From Candidatus Tepidiaquacellales bacterium OLB4/UTCHB1 (lineage in GTDB: Bacteria > Bacteroidota > Ignavibacteria > Tepidaquicellales > Tepidaquicellaceae): a DNA stretch of 64,000 bases. The DNA lies in NCBI GenBank assembly GCA_002050165.1, contig MWSW01000012.1:186001-250000 (forward strand), in the 5' to 3' direction. Position numbers and translations under genes: made by a program. Every line of letters starts with the position of its first letter. Position 1 is the first letter of the stretch. The notes under the pieces are model-generated. The model did not search any database. It saw only the letters and a list, made by a program, of their open reading frames with translations, and had not been told where the DNA came from. Below, piece after piece: positions 51,751-60,213 of the stretch.

Positions 51751-53457
51751 TTAATTCATTACAAAATTCACAATATCATCTTTTGAGTGTGTATCGTTAA
51801 TTTCCAAAACCTTCCTATGATCACGATTGAGCGCAAGCCAGTTTGAGATTACTTTTATCTCATCAAGTTCCTGAACAGTAAATTTATGTTTGATAAACTT
51901 ATTTAACGAAAAGAAAAGATACTCCGATGTTTCAATAATTTTCTCAAAATGGTTATTCTGATCAAACTGATTATCCTTTTCGAGAATGTACGTTTCAACA
52001 AGTTTACCGTTGTGAATAAAGAAAATTTCTCGCTTTTGGTTATTGTCGCATTTAATTATAATCTTTTTATCATTTATCGCCGAAGTTATAACTTTTTGAT
52101 AGCTCATCACCCTTGATATATCATTTATCCTATCCCGTACAAAGGCAGCCCGCTCATAATCAAACTGATCTGAGAAATTTGTCATTTGCTTCAGATAGAT
52201 TTTCTGTACAGACTCCTTTTCAGTTGTAGTGAGAAAATTGTGCACTTTCATTACCTCTTCCCTGTAAGAACTTAAAGACTGACTGAAATTACACGGCGCA
52301 TCGCATTTGCGCATTTCAAAATACATACAGGTTGAGTTAAGATTTGAAGGTTTAAGAATTTTATATTCACACTTTCGCAGTTTAAATTTTTCGTGGATAT
52401 CTTTAAGCAACCGGTTTACAGTCAATCCGCTTGAGAATGGTCCATAATAATAAGCACCGTCATTTTCTATTTCATAAACCTTTTGAATTTTCGGGAAATC
52501 ATTTTGCACATCAATCTTAATAAACGGGTGGAACCTAAACCGTTTAATTGCGGAGTTGAAACGTGGTTTTAATTTTTTAATTAGATATGATTCACGTATC
52601 AATGCCGAGAGTTCGGAATTGGTAATTTCATATTCAAGTTCCTGAATATTTGCAAGCAGATTTCTCACCTTATACGGCATCTCAGAATTATGCCTGAAAT
52701 AAGATGAAATTCTTTCCCTTAAACATTTAGCTTTACCGATATAGAGAACCTCGCCCGACCTGCTTTTCATAAAGTAAACACCAGGCTCTTTCGGAATATC
52801 CCTTAGGTTTAACCCTATTCTTTTTAAAGCAGGTGGTTTGTGGTTATCAGTATAAATCTTGCTGTTTTGATATTTAAGCAATTCGTCAATGTATTCCAAA
52901 TCATAATTTTCCGTTATGTTTGAAATCAAATGCATTAGTATTTTGGCAGTGGCTAACGCATCGTCTAATGCACGGTGAGAATTTCTTCTTTTTATGTTGT
53001 AGTATTCGCACAACCTCGAAAGAGATTTGCTCTTTAACCTTCGATGTATCCTCCTTGCAAGTTTACAGGTGCACAATGTTTTCAACCGGAATTTATTTCC
53101 GTAACCTGCATTAATAAAGGCTGTCTGGAGGAATTTGTAATCGAACATTACATTGTGTCCGGTAAAAATTATTTCCGGACTAAATTCACCATAAATGAAA
53201 TTATAAACCTCATGCGCAATATCTGCAAACGTTGGTTTATCGTAAACATCTTCATTAGATATTCCTGTTAATTCAGTAATCCCGTATGGTATGTGTTGTT
53301 GCGGGTTGACAAGTGTGGTGTACTTTGAGGTCAATTCGCCGTTCACAACTTTTATTAACGCAATTTCTGTTATTCTGCTATCGGATGGAGATAATCCCGT
53401 TGTTTCAACATCGCAAACAATGAAAGTTGCGTCAAGTATTGGCGTTCTGTCAGACAT
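51751..53457 (-). CDS. DEDDh 3'-5' exonuclease fused to UvrC-type GIY-YIG endonuclease
   Basis: A probable DNA-repair nuclease of 568 residues. The N-terminus (about 10-175) is a DnaQ/epsilon-like exonuclease: FIVCDVETTGL (Asp16 and Glu18), TGHNVMFDYKFL and HRALDDALATAKIL (DEDDh pattern). A GIY-YIG domain follows (about 225-305): GVYFMKSRSGEVLYIGKAK then CLRERI, and ends in a Cys-rich CMYFEMRKCDAPC segment. A UVR-like motif (DYERAAFVRDRINDI, about 430-445) completes it. The UvrC C-terminal RNase H-like and HhH domains are missing. Related fusions occur in Actinobacteria and Bacteroidota; Cho-like incision is a likely but unproven activity. Confidence 0.9.
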   Translation of the reverse strand: MSDRTPILDATFIVCDVETTGLSPSDSRITEIALIKVVNGELTSKYTTLVNPQQHIPYGITELTGISNEDVYDKPTFADIAHEVYNFIYGEFSPEIIFTGHNVMFDYKFLQTAFINAGYGNKFRLKTLCTCKLARRIHRRLKSKSLSRLCEYYNIKRRNSHRALDDALATAKILMHLISNITENYDLEYIDELLKYQNSKIYTDNHKPPALKRIGLNLRDIPKEPGVYFMKSRSGEVLYIGKAKCLRERISSYFRHNSEMPYKVRNLLANIQELEYEITNSELSALIRESYLIKKLKPRFNSAIKRFRFHPFIKIDVQNDFPKIQKVYEIENDGAYYYGPFSSGLTVNRLLKDIHEKFKLRKCEYKILKPSNLNSTCMYFEMRKCDAPCNFSQSLSSYREEVMKVHNFLTTTEKESVQKIYLKQMTNFSDQFDYERAAFVRDRINDISRVMSYQKVITSAINDKKIIIKCDNNQKREIFFIHNGKLVETYILEKDNQFDQNNHFEKIIETSEYLFFSLNKFIKHKFTVQELDEIKVISNWLALNRDHRKVLEINDTHSKDDIVNFVMN

Positions 53458-53595
53458 TGTACAATTATACCAATCAGAAATGATTATTGAAATAATATTT
53501 TTGTGTGTTTGAACCCCAAACTTAGCGTGGTTATGAGATCAGGATTCAATTGTTTGAAAGTAATTTGAATTGTAATTGAAACCGATTATTAATAA

Positions 53596-53620
53596 AATGA
53601 TTTCTTTTGTCAAAATCATT
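53596..53620. repeat. Inverted repeat before the PPIase operon
   Basis: AATGATTT (53596-53603) and AAATCATT (53613-53620) form a perfect 8-base dyad with a 9-base spacer, ending 8 bases before the ATG at 53629. It could be an operator or a hairpin in the mRNA leader. Confidence 0.4.
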
Positions 53621-53628
53621 AAACATAT

Positions 53629-55389
53629 ATGAAAAGGAAAAACTATTTTTTTAATAGTGCAATTGTCATTTTCGTTTGTTTATTAACCGCATTTATAGCG
53701 TGTTCATCCAGGAAAAAAATTGAGCTTGCATCGTTGGGGGACGAAAAGATTTGGTTATATGAATTTGAGGATCAATTCCTTAGAACTGTAAACAATCTCG
53801 ATTCTGCAAAAAAGACATCTATCGAACAACGCGAACAATTCTTGGATTTGTTGATTAAATTCCGGTTAAAGGTTAAAGATGCGCGTGACAGGGGGTTGCT
53901 CGAATCAGACGATATTCAGAAAGATCTCAACGAATACAAGAAAAACTTTCTTTCAACTTACCTTGTTGACAAAGAAATCATAATACCCGCAATTAAAGAA
54001 GTATACGACAGGCGAAAAGAAGAAATCAGAGCTTCACACATATTAATTAATCTTCCTCAAAATCCGAGCTCTGAAGATTCAATAGCCGCATACAATAAAG
54101 CTGAACAAATAATTGAGAGACTTAAAAACGGTGAAGATTTCCGCAAGGTTGCATCCGAAACTTCTGAAGATCCAACCGCTGCACAGAACGGTGGTGACCT
54201 GTATTATTTTACTGGTGGTATGACAGTGCCGGAATTTGAAGATGCGGTTTATTCAATGAAAGTTGGAGAGTTTTCCAAAAAGCCGGTCAGGACTCAGTTC
54301 GGGCTTCATATTATTTACGTTACAGATCGGCAACCGAGGAAAGAATCAGTATCTGCGTCTCACATATTAATTCAAATTCAACGGGATTCGCTTGGTAACA
54401 TAATTGACTCAATCGGCGCATACAACAAGGCTAACGATATTTTAAACCGTGTGAGGAACGGTGAAGACTTTGCTACCCTCGCAAAAGAGTTTTCTATGGA
54501 TCCCGGTTCATCCCAGAGAGGTGGTGATCTCGGATATTTCGAGAGGCGACGAATGGTGCCGGAATTCGACAGTGCCGCTTTCTCAATGAAAAAAGGCGAA
54601 ATTTCCGATCTTATTAGAACTCAGTTCGGTTGGCATATTATTAAAGTAAACGACATTAAAGAAGTTGCCCCCTTTGAGGTTAGCAAAGACAAGCTAAAAT
54701 CTGAGTTCAGGCGAAGTCCGCAGTTCAAAAAATTGTATAATGAATATTTAGAAAAGGTCAGGAAAAGGTTTAAATTTGAAATCATTCCCGCCGGTATAGA
54801 TTTTTTACTCAGCAAATCGGATACAAGTCAAACTGTAGCAGTAAACGGTTTCGCAACGAAATTTACCGGAGCAGATAACGATTTTATTGTTGCCGAATAC
54901 AACGAAGGTGAAATCAAAGTCAGCAATGTCCTCCATTTTCTTGAAACCAATCGCGAGTTCGCGAACTTAAAACCGACACGAGACGTGCTTGAGGATATCA
55001 TTAAAGGTTCGTCTGAAATTATCCTTCTCGATAAAATGGCAAAACGTGAAAACGTTGAAAAGGATGATGAGTACAAGGAAATGTTAACCGAATACGAGAA
55101 CGGGCTTCTTTCATTCAAAGTTGATCAGGAGGAACTTTGGAGTAAAATTCAGGTTAGCGAAGAAGACATAAAAAATTACTACGAATCCAATAAAGAAAAG
55201 TATTCGATTATGGACGGAGAAGAGAAGAAGTATAAAACAATAGATGAGGTACGTTCCGAAATCTCAAATCAGCTACAACAGGATAAATTCAAAGAGTTGG
55301 AGAATGCTTATATTACAAAGCTTAAAGAGAAATATCCTGTTGTAATAAAACGTGAAGTATTGGAAAAAGCATTCACTGAATCCAGATAA
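53629..55389 (+). CDS. Peptidyl-prolyl isomerase lipoprotein with two parvulin domains
   Basis: A periplasmic folding factor for outer-membrane or secreted proteins. The lipobox FIACSS gives a lipid-anchored protein. After an N-terminal SurA-like helical domain (about 30-130) come two PpiC rotamase domains. The first runs RASHILINLPQN ... GGDLYYFTGGMTVPEFEDAV ... QFGLHIIYVTD (about 135-240). The second runs SASHILIQIQRD ... GGDLGYFERRRMVPEFDSAA ... QFGWHIIKVND (about 243-345). A long helical C-terminal region (350-586) has no recognised function. It is followed 7 bases later by a second SurA-like gene, a tandem common in Bacteroidota. Confidence 0.92.
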   Translation: MKRKNYFFNSAIVIFVCLLTAFIACSSRKKIELASLGDEKIWLYEFEDQFLRTVNNLDSAKKTSIEQREQFLDLLIKFRLKVKDARDRGLLESDDIQKDLNEYKKNFLSTYLVDKEIIIPAIKEVYDRRKEEIRASHILINLPQNPSSEDSIAAYNKAEQIIERLKNGEDFRKVASETSEDPTAAQNGGDLYYFTGGMTVPEFEDAVYSMKVGEFSKKPVRTQFGLHIIYVTDRQPRKESVSASHILIQIQRDSLGNIIDSIGAYNKANDILNRVRNGEDFATLAKEFSMDPGSSQRGGDLGYFERRRMVPEFDSAAFSMKKGEISDLIRTQFGWHIIKVNDIKEVAPFEVSKDKLKSEFRRSPQFKKLYNEYLEKVRKRFKFEIIPAGIDFLLSKSDTSQTVAVNGFATKFTGADNDFIVAEYNEGEIKVSNVLHFLETNREFANLKPTRDVLEDIIKGSSEIILLDKMAKRENVEKDDEYKEMLTEYENGLLSFKVDQEELWSKIQVSEEDIKNYYESNKEKYSIMDGEEKKYKTIDEVRSEISNQLQQDKFKELENAYITKLKEKYPVVIKREVLEKAFTESR

Positions 55390-55396
55390 AAAATTT

Positions 55397-56677
55397 ATGT
55401 TTGGTAGTAAAGTACTTATAACAGTAATTTTTCTGCTACTTTCAAGTGCAATATACCCTCAGCAGGAAGGCGACAGGATAATTGCAATAGTTGGTAATGA
55501 GATAATTCTTGAATCGGATTTTCAATATCAGGTTCAACTATATGCACGACAGAATAAATTAACACAAATCCCACCTGCACTGGCACAGCAAATCTTCCAA
55601 CAAATGTTAACCGATAAGATAATCTATGCGAAAGCTGTGCAGGAAGGGATAGAAGTTACCGATGATGAAATCAGCCGCGAACTGCAATACAGGATAGAGT
55701 CTTTATCAAATCAGGTTGGCGGCATAACAGCTTTAGAAGAAATCTACGGTATGTCAATCGGAAAGTTAAGGATTATTCTTCGTGACGAGCTGGCAAAGAA
55801 TCTTAAAGCAGATAAATTAAAGAGGAAGAAATTTAGCGGAGGGATTAAAGTTTCCGACCGTGAAGTAAGGGAGTTTTTTAATACTTACAGTGACAGCCTT
55901 CCACCGGCAAGCGAAGAATACGAACTTTCACATATAGCGGTTACGAGATCAATCTCTCAGGCTGAAAAGGATGAGGCCCGGCAGAAAGCGCTGCGACTAA
56001 TCGACAGTCTTAACAACGGAGCAGATTTCTCAGCCCTCGCGAAAAAATATTCGGATGACGAAGGTTCCGCTGTGAACGGCGGAAATCTCGGACCGGGTAA
56101 ACGTGGAATGTTCGTTAAAAACTTTGAAGACGCACTCTTTTCATTATCCATCGGTGAAATCTCCCAACCTGTCGAAACGGAGTTTGGATACCACATAATT
56201 TTGCTTGACGAAATTGACGGCGAAATCCGAACAGCACGGCACATACTTATAAAATACCCGCGATTGGAATCATCCGATATGGAAACATTATTAATGCTCT
56301 CTGATGTGAAATCGCAGATTGAACGCGGTGATATAACCTTCGAGGAAGCTGCAGCTAAATATTCTCAAGATGAATCCACAAAATCAAACGGCGGCTATAT
56401 TGGTTTCGTACCTGTAGAAAGGCTCAGTGAGGATGTGACTAAAGCGCTTGAAAAAATTTCAGACGGTCAGATTACGGAACCAATAAGAATAGGTGATGAC
56501 TTCTCTTACGGTTACGAAATTTTAAAACGAATTTCCTACGTCCCATCACACAAACTTAATCTAGAACAGGACTATGACAGGATTAAAAAGTTAGCATCAT
56601 TTTTCAAAGAAGGAAAGGAAATGGAGAAATGGGTTAATGAAATGAGGGAGACTATCTACGTTGACGTAAAATTTTAA
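55397..56677 (+). CDS. SurA-like peptidyl-prolyl isomerase
   Basis: A periplasmic chaperone for outer-membrane protein assembly. The ATG at 55397 gives a good signal peptide (MFGSKVLITVIFLLLSSAIY) and starts 7 bases after the previous stop. The ATG at 55352 lies inside the preceding gene. The SurA N-domain follows (DRIIAIVGNEIILESDFQYQ and QQIFQQMLTDKIIYAKA), then two parvulin domains: LSHIAVTRSIS ... GGNLGPGKRGMFVKNFEDAL ... EFGYHIILLDE, and ARHILIKYPRL ... GGYIGFVPVERL. At 426 residues it resembles E. coli SurA. It overlaps in function with the upstream lipoprotein. Confidence 0.93.
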   Translation: MFGSKVLITVIFLLLSSAIYPQQEGDRIIAIVGNEIILESDFQYQVQLYARQNKLTQIPPALAQQIFQQMLTDKIIYAKAVQEGIEVTDDEISRELQYRIESLSNQVGGITALEEIYGMSIGKLRIILRDELAKNLKADKLKRKKFSGGIKVSDREVREFFNTYSDSLPPASEEYELSHIAVTRSISQAEKDEARQKALRLIDSLNNGADFSALAKKYSDDEGSAVNGGNLGPGKRGMFVKNFEDALFSLSIGEISQPVETEFGYHIILLDEIDGEIRTARHILIKYPRLESSDMETLLMLSDVKSQIERGDITFEEAAAKYSQDESTKSNGGYIGFVPVERLSEDVTKALEKISDGQITEPIRIGDDFSYGYEILKRISYVPSHKLNLEQDYDRIKKLASFFKEGKEMEKWVNEMRETIYVDVKF

Positions 56678-56695
56678 TCCATACTTTTTGTTCTA

Positions 56696-58795
56696 ATGGA
56701 TTTCACCTTAAATTATGCTCTCAGTCCTTTTGTAATTCTCATCTTGATTGCAATATCAGTTTTATTATCCTGGATTACTTACAGGAATAAACTTCCTGGT
56801 CCGGGAGTTTACTTCAGATATGTACTTCCCGCTCTCAGAACTGCCGGAATTTTCCTGATACTTTTCCTTTTCGCTTCTCCCGTTATTTCATCTATAAAAA
56901 GGTTTACGGGCAACCCGCGAAATATCGTGTTAATTGATAATTCCGAAAGCCTCGCAATTGAAAACAGATTTAATGAGAGTTTAAACATTCTTCAAAGGGT
57001 AAATAATTCTCCCACCGGCAACAACATAAACGAGTATTATTTCTTTTCAGATAATCTTAAGCAACAAATTGACAAAATCCCGTCAGACAGTTCGGAGTTT
57101 TTCAACGGTGATATATTTTCAACTGACATAGGCGGGAGCATCACCAATATTCTTGAATTGTCTGACCCGTCTTCTATTGCGTCTGTACTCGTAATTTCGG
57201 ATGGAATAAACACCAAAGATGGAATCCCCTCGTATTTGCTTTCAAGTTTCGGTGTACCGGTTGGGTTTATTATACCTGCAGATTCAGTAAACCAAAAAGA
57301 TCTATCAATCCTTTCAGTTTCGTTCAACAAAACTGCATTTATTGACAGTCGCACTCCTGTAAAAGTCAACATTCTGTCAAACGGATTTTCGGGAACTGTC
57401 AAAGCAAGTTTGTTTGAATCCGGACATAAAATTTTCGAAAATACCCTAACTACCTCTTTAGATAAGCACAATTACGAAATAACATTCCACGTTTCTTCAG
57501 GCACTCCCGGGTTCAAGTCATATACAATTGAACTTGAAAAACTTTCGGAAGAAGTAACTTATATCAATAATTCTGAATCATTCTTCATAAAATATATAGA
57601 CAATAAATTCCGCGTCCTTGTTGTTTCCGGTTCACCTTCGCCTGATTTCGCTTTTCTAAAACGGGAAATAAAACGGATTTCAAATTTTGAAACCACATTT
57701 CTTACACAAAAATCACGTGGAACATACTACGAAGATATTCCCGATTTGAACTTATTCAGCACTGTCATATTTATCGGGTATCCGAATAAATATACTGATG
57801 AGATATTTTTGAACGACATTTATGAGTCCATCGAAAGAAATCAGCAGTCGGTTTTTTTCTTCGCTTCTTCCGATATTGACCTGAATAAAATTCCTCTTCT
57901 CGATGGGATATTACCTTTTATTGCAATTGGTTCAACGATGACAGAATTTGAGACTTCACTTAGGAACGTGTATAGCGGTAATCTGTTTAAAGACTCCCAG
58001 TTTCTCAGGGAAATAGATCAATTACCACAAATATTTTCAACAACAGTTTCATATTCTCCGAAACCGGGTAGTAATACTATACTCATTAACAACAAAGACC
58101 AGATGCCAGCCTTTATCGTCAATACTAGTAGTTCTCCGCCCGCCGCGGCTTTTTTATCGCATGGTTTCTTTAAGTGGCGACTTTCCCCCGGCGACAGCAA
58201 AATTGGCGAATCTACACTTTCATCTTTATTAAGTAATACAATACTCGCAATTACCGATAAAGAAAACCAAAAGAAAATAAGAGTTGAAACTGAGTTTACA
58301 GAATATTCCCCTAACCAAATAATCAATATATCCGCGTTTATCAACCCGGATGTAATTCAATATTCACCGAAGGTGAACTATAAAGTTTACGGTGCTGATA
58401 CAACTATATCCGGCGGAATGATTATGACCGGTCACGGTGTTTATACTAATTCAATATCTCTTAATAAGAAAGATGATTATTTTATAACTGCCGAGTTGTC
58501 TGATGAATCCGGCTTGAATGAAAGCGATACTACGATGATTAAAATCGGTAGGTCTATCAACGAATTCAGATTTACAAATCCGGATTCAATTACACTGCAT
58601 AACATTGCCACTGCAACAGGTGGATATGAAATTTCGACTGATGAGGAGTTAGAAGAATTTTTAAGCCGGGACATTGAATCCTTGAAAGTATCGCTAAGTA
58701 ACGTACAACTTAACTTTAATCCATGGTTGCTAGGTTTTGTAATTTTAATTTTCAGCCTTGAATGGTTTTTAAGAAAAAGAAATAACCTTCCTTAA
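56696..58795 (+). CDS. Membrane protein with VWA-like domain (BatA/DUF-type), function unknown
   Basis: A 699-residue protein. Two N-terminal helices (about 7-27 and 42-65) precede a domain beginning RNIVLIDNSESLAIENR (about 79-95), with a degenerate MIDAS-like D-x-S-x-S arrangement, and a strand VLVISDGINTKDGIPSY. A second alpha/beta segment (FRVLVVSGSPSPDFAFLKRE ... FSTVIFIGYPNKY) resembles the glutamine-amidotransferase-like domain found in similar membrane proteins. The protein ends with a helix (about 675-692) and a basic tail. Relatives accompany Bat or MoxR-type genes, but none are here. It lies 18 bases after the SurA-like gene, likely in the same operon. Confidence 0.7.
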   Translation: MDFTLNYALSPFVILILIAISVLLSWITYRNKLPGPGVYFRYVLPALRTAGIFLILFLFASPVISSIKRFTGNPRNIVLIDNSESLAIENRFNESLNILQRVNNSPTGNNINEYYFFSDNLKQQIDKIPSDSSEFFNGDIFSTDIGGSITNILELSDPSSIASVLVISDGINTKDGIPSYLLSSFGVPVGFIIPADSVNQKDLSILSVSFNKTAFIDSRTPVKVNILSNGFSGTVKASLFESGHKIFENTLTTSLDKHNYEITFHVSSGTPGFKSYTIELEKLSEEVTYINNSESFFIKYIDNKFRVLVVSGSPSPDFAFLKREIKRISNFETTFLTQKSRGTYYEDIPDLNLFSTVIFIGYPNKYTDEIFLNDIYESIERNQQSVFFFASSDIDLNKIPLLDGILPFIAIGSTMTEFETSLRNVYSGNLFKDSQFLREIDQLPQIFSTTVSYSPKPGSNTILINNKDQMPAFIVNTSSSPPAAAFLSHGFFKWRLSPGDSKIGESTLSSLLSNTILAITDKENQKKIRVETEFTEYSPNQIINISAFINPDVIQYSPKVNYKVYGADTTISGGMIMTGHGVYTNSISLNKKDDYFITAELSDESGLNESDTTMIKIGRSINEFRFTNPDSITLHNIATATGGYEISTDEELEEFLSRDIESLKVSLSNVQLNFNPWLLGFVILIFSLEWFLRKRNNLP

Positions 58796-58812
58796 AAAGT
58801 TATCTTATCACT

Positions 58813-60111
58813 ATGAAAAATTGGTTAGCAATAATAATTTTTTTTACAACAGTGTCAGTTACTTTTGCTCAGGGAGGATGGTACAAAATAAATTCCCCGA
58901 CAGATGTTCGACTGAACCGATTATATTTCCTGAATGAAAACACCGGGTGGGTTGCAGGTGATTCCGGAAAGATTTATAAGACAACCGACGGAACGGCAAC
59001 TTGGATTGACCAATCGACAAGCACAATGAATAATATTTACGATATAAGATTTTTAAATGAAAATACGGGATGGGCATTAGCGTGGATAATTGATCTTGGT
59101 AGCTATAATAATTACGGAACTGAAATTATTTCGACTACAAATGGTGGTGAAGACTGGAATCTTCAGGAATTTTCCCAACCTGATCTGTTTCTTGAAACGA
59201 TTTATTTTAAAAATGAAAATGAGTATTATCTTGGCGGATATCCGGGACAATTCTTAAAATCAACGGATGCGGGTTTAAACTGGAATCCGGTCGTAGTGGA
59301 TTCATCTGTGTTCGCTTTCTTTCCTGTTCTGAGCGTTGATTATTACTCCTCTACTTTGGCGATCGCAAGCGGTGGTTATATTGATATTGCAGGCGTAATG
59401 TGGAAATCAACGAACAATGGTCTCAGCTGGTTTGCACAAGCTGTCGGACCTGAACCGGTTCAGGATTTCATAATTTTTGATTCATTGAACATTCTGGGTG
59501 TTGGTGGCGACTTCGAATACGGAACGGGAGTTGTAAGATCTTCTGACGGCGGAGTTACATGGGAACACGAAAACCTTAATATTCTCGGGACTGCCTCATC
59601 CGTTTCGTTCAGAAATAGAAATAACGGTTGGATGTGCCTCGGCTTTGCCGGTGCGCTTTTGTTTACCAGAGACGGTGGGAGTACATGGGAGACTTATTAC
59701 ACTTCCGATAGCGCTGAAATTTATCAGTTGCAGTTCATAAATGATTCAACCGGTTATGGAGTTGGAGTTGATGGTGTCATTATTTCGTTCAGTCGTAACC
59801 CATCCGGTATTGAAACTAATCAGAACATATTTGATACGGATTTCCGGCTTTATCAAAACTATCCAAATCCATTTAATCCGACAACCGCGATTAAATATTA
59901 CCTCCCGGAAAAGTCGGCTATAAAATTGACATTGTACGATCTCAATGGGAAAGAAATCTTAACACTGGACGAAGGCGTTAAATCACAAGGGAGCTATATT
60001 GTAACTTTAAATGCACGAAACTTAAGCTCAGGAGTGTACATATACAAACTTTTGGCTGAACACAGTTCCGGTATTTTCTCTGAAAGTAAAAAGTTAATTC
60101 ACATCAAATAG
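58813..60111 (+). CDS. Ycf48-like/Asp-box propeller protein with T9SS sorting domain
   Basis: A 432-residue secreted protein; the signal peptide ends VTFAQ. Repeats of the Ycf48-like type (FLNENTGWVAGDSGKIYKTT, RFLNENTGWALAW, SFRNRNNGWMCLGFAGALLF, QFINDSTGYGVGVDGVI) alternate with Asp boxes (STNNGLSW, SSDGGVTW, TRDGGSTW), implying a six- or seven-bladed propeller. The C-terminus is a type A sorting domain (LYQNYPNPFNPTTAIKY ... SSGVYIYKLLAE ... KKLIHIK). The start is 17 bases after the upstream gene and it may be the last gene of the PPIase operon. A bidirectional terminator follows. Confidence 0.88.
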   Translation: MKNWLAIIIFFTTVSVTFAQGGWYKINSPTDVRLNRLYFLNENTGWVAGDSGKIYKTTDGTATWIDQSTSTMNNIYDIRFLNENTGWALAWIIDLGSYNNYGTEIISTTNGGEDWNLQEFSQPDLFLETIYFKNENEYYLGGYPGQFLKSTDAGLNWNPVVVDSSVFAFFPVLSVDYYSSTLAIASGGYIDIAGVMWKSTNNGLSWFAQAVGPEPVQDFIIFDSLNILGVGGDFEYGTGVVRSSDGGVTWEHENLNILGTASSVSFRNRNNGWMCLGFAGALLFTRDGGSTWETYYTSDSAEIYQLQFINDSTGYGVGVDGVIISFSRNPSGIETNQNIFDTDFRLYQNYPNPFNPTTAIKYYLPEKSAIKLTLYDLNGKEILTLDEGVKSQGSYIVTLNARNLSSGVYIYKLLAEHSSGIFSESKKLIHIK

Positions 60112-60133
60112 ATTCATTTTTATTCACACACAA

Positions 60134-60169
60134 AAAAAAAGACCTCAAAATCAGGAGAGGTCTTTTTTA
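60134..60169. terminator. Bidirectional terminator between two T9SS genes
   Basis: AAAAAAGACCTC pairs with GAGGTCTTTTTT across a 10-base loop. Poly-A and poly-T on the two sides serve both the plus-strand gene ending at 60111 and the minus-strand gene ending at 60214. Confidence 0.87.
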
Positions 60170-60213
60170 TTTTCAAATTTTATCCGAACCGGAATTTCAG
60201 CTGAATACGGATA

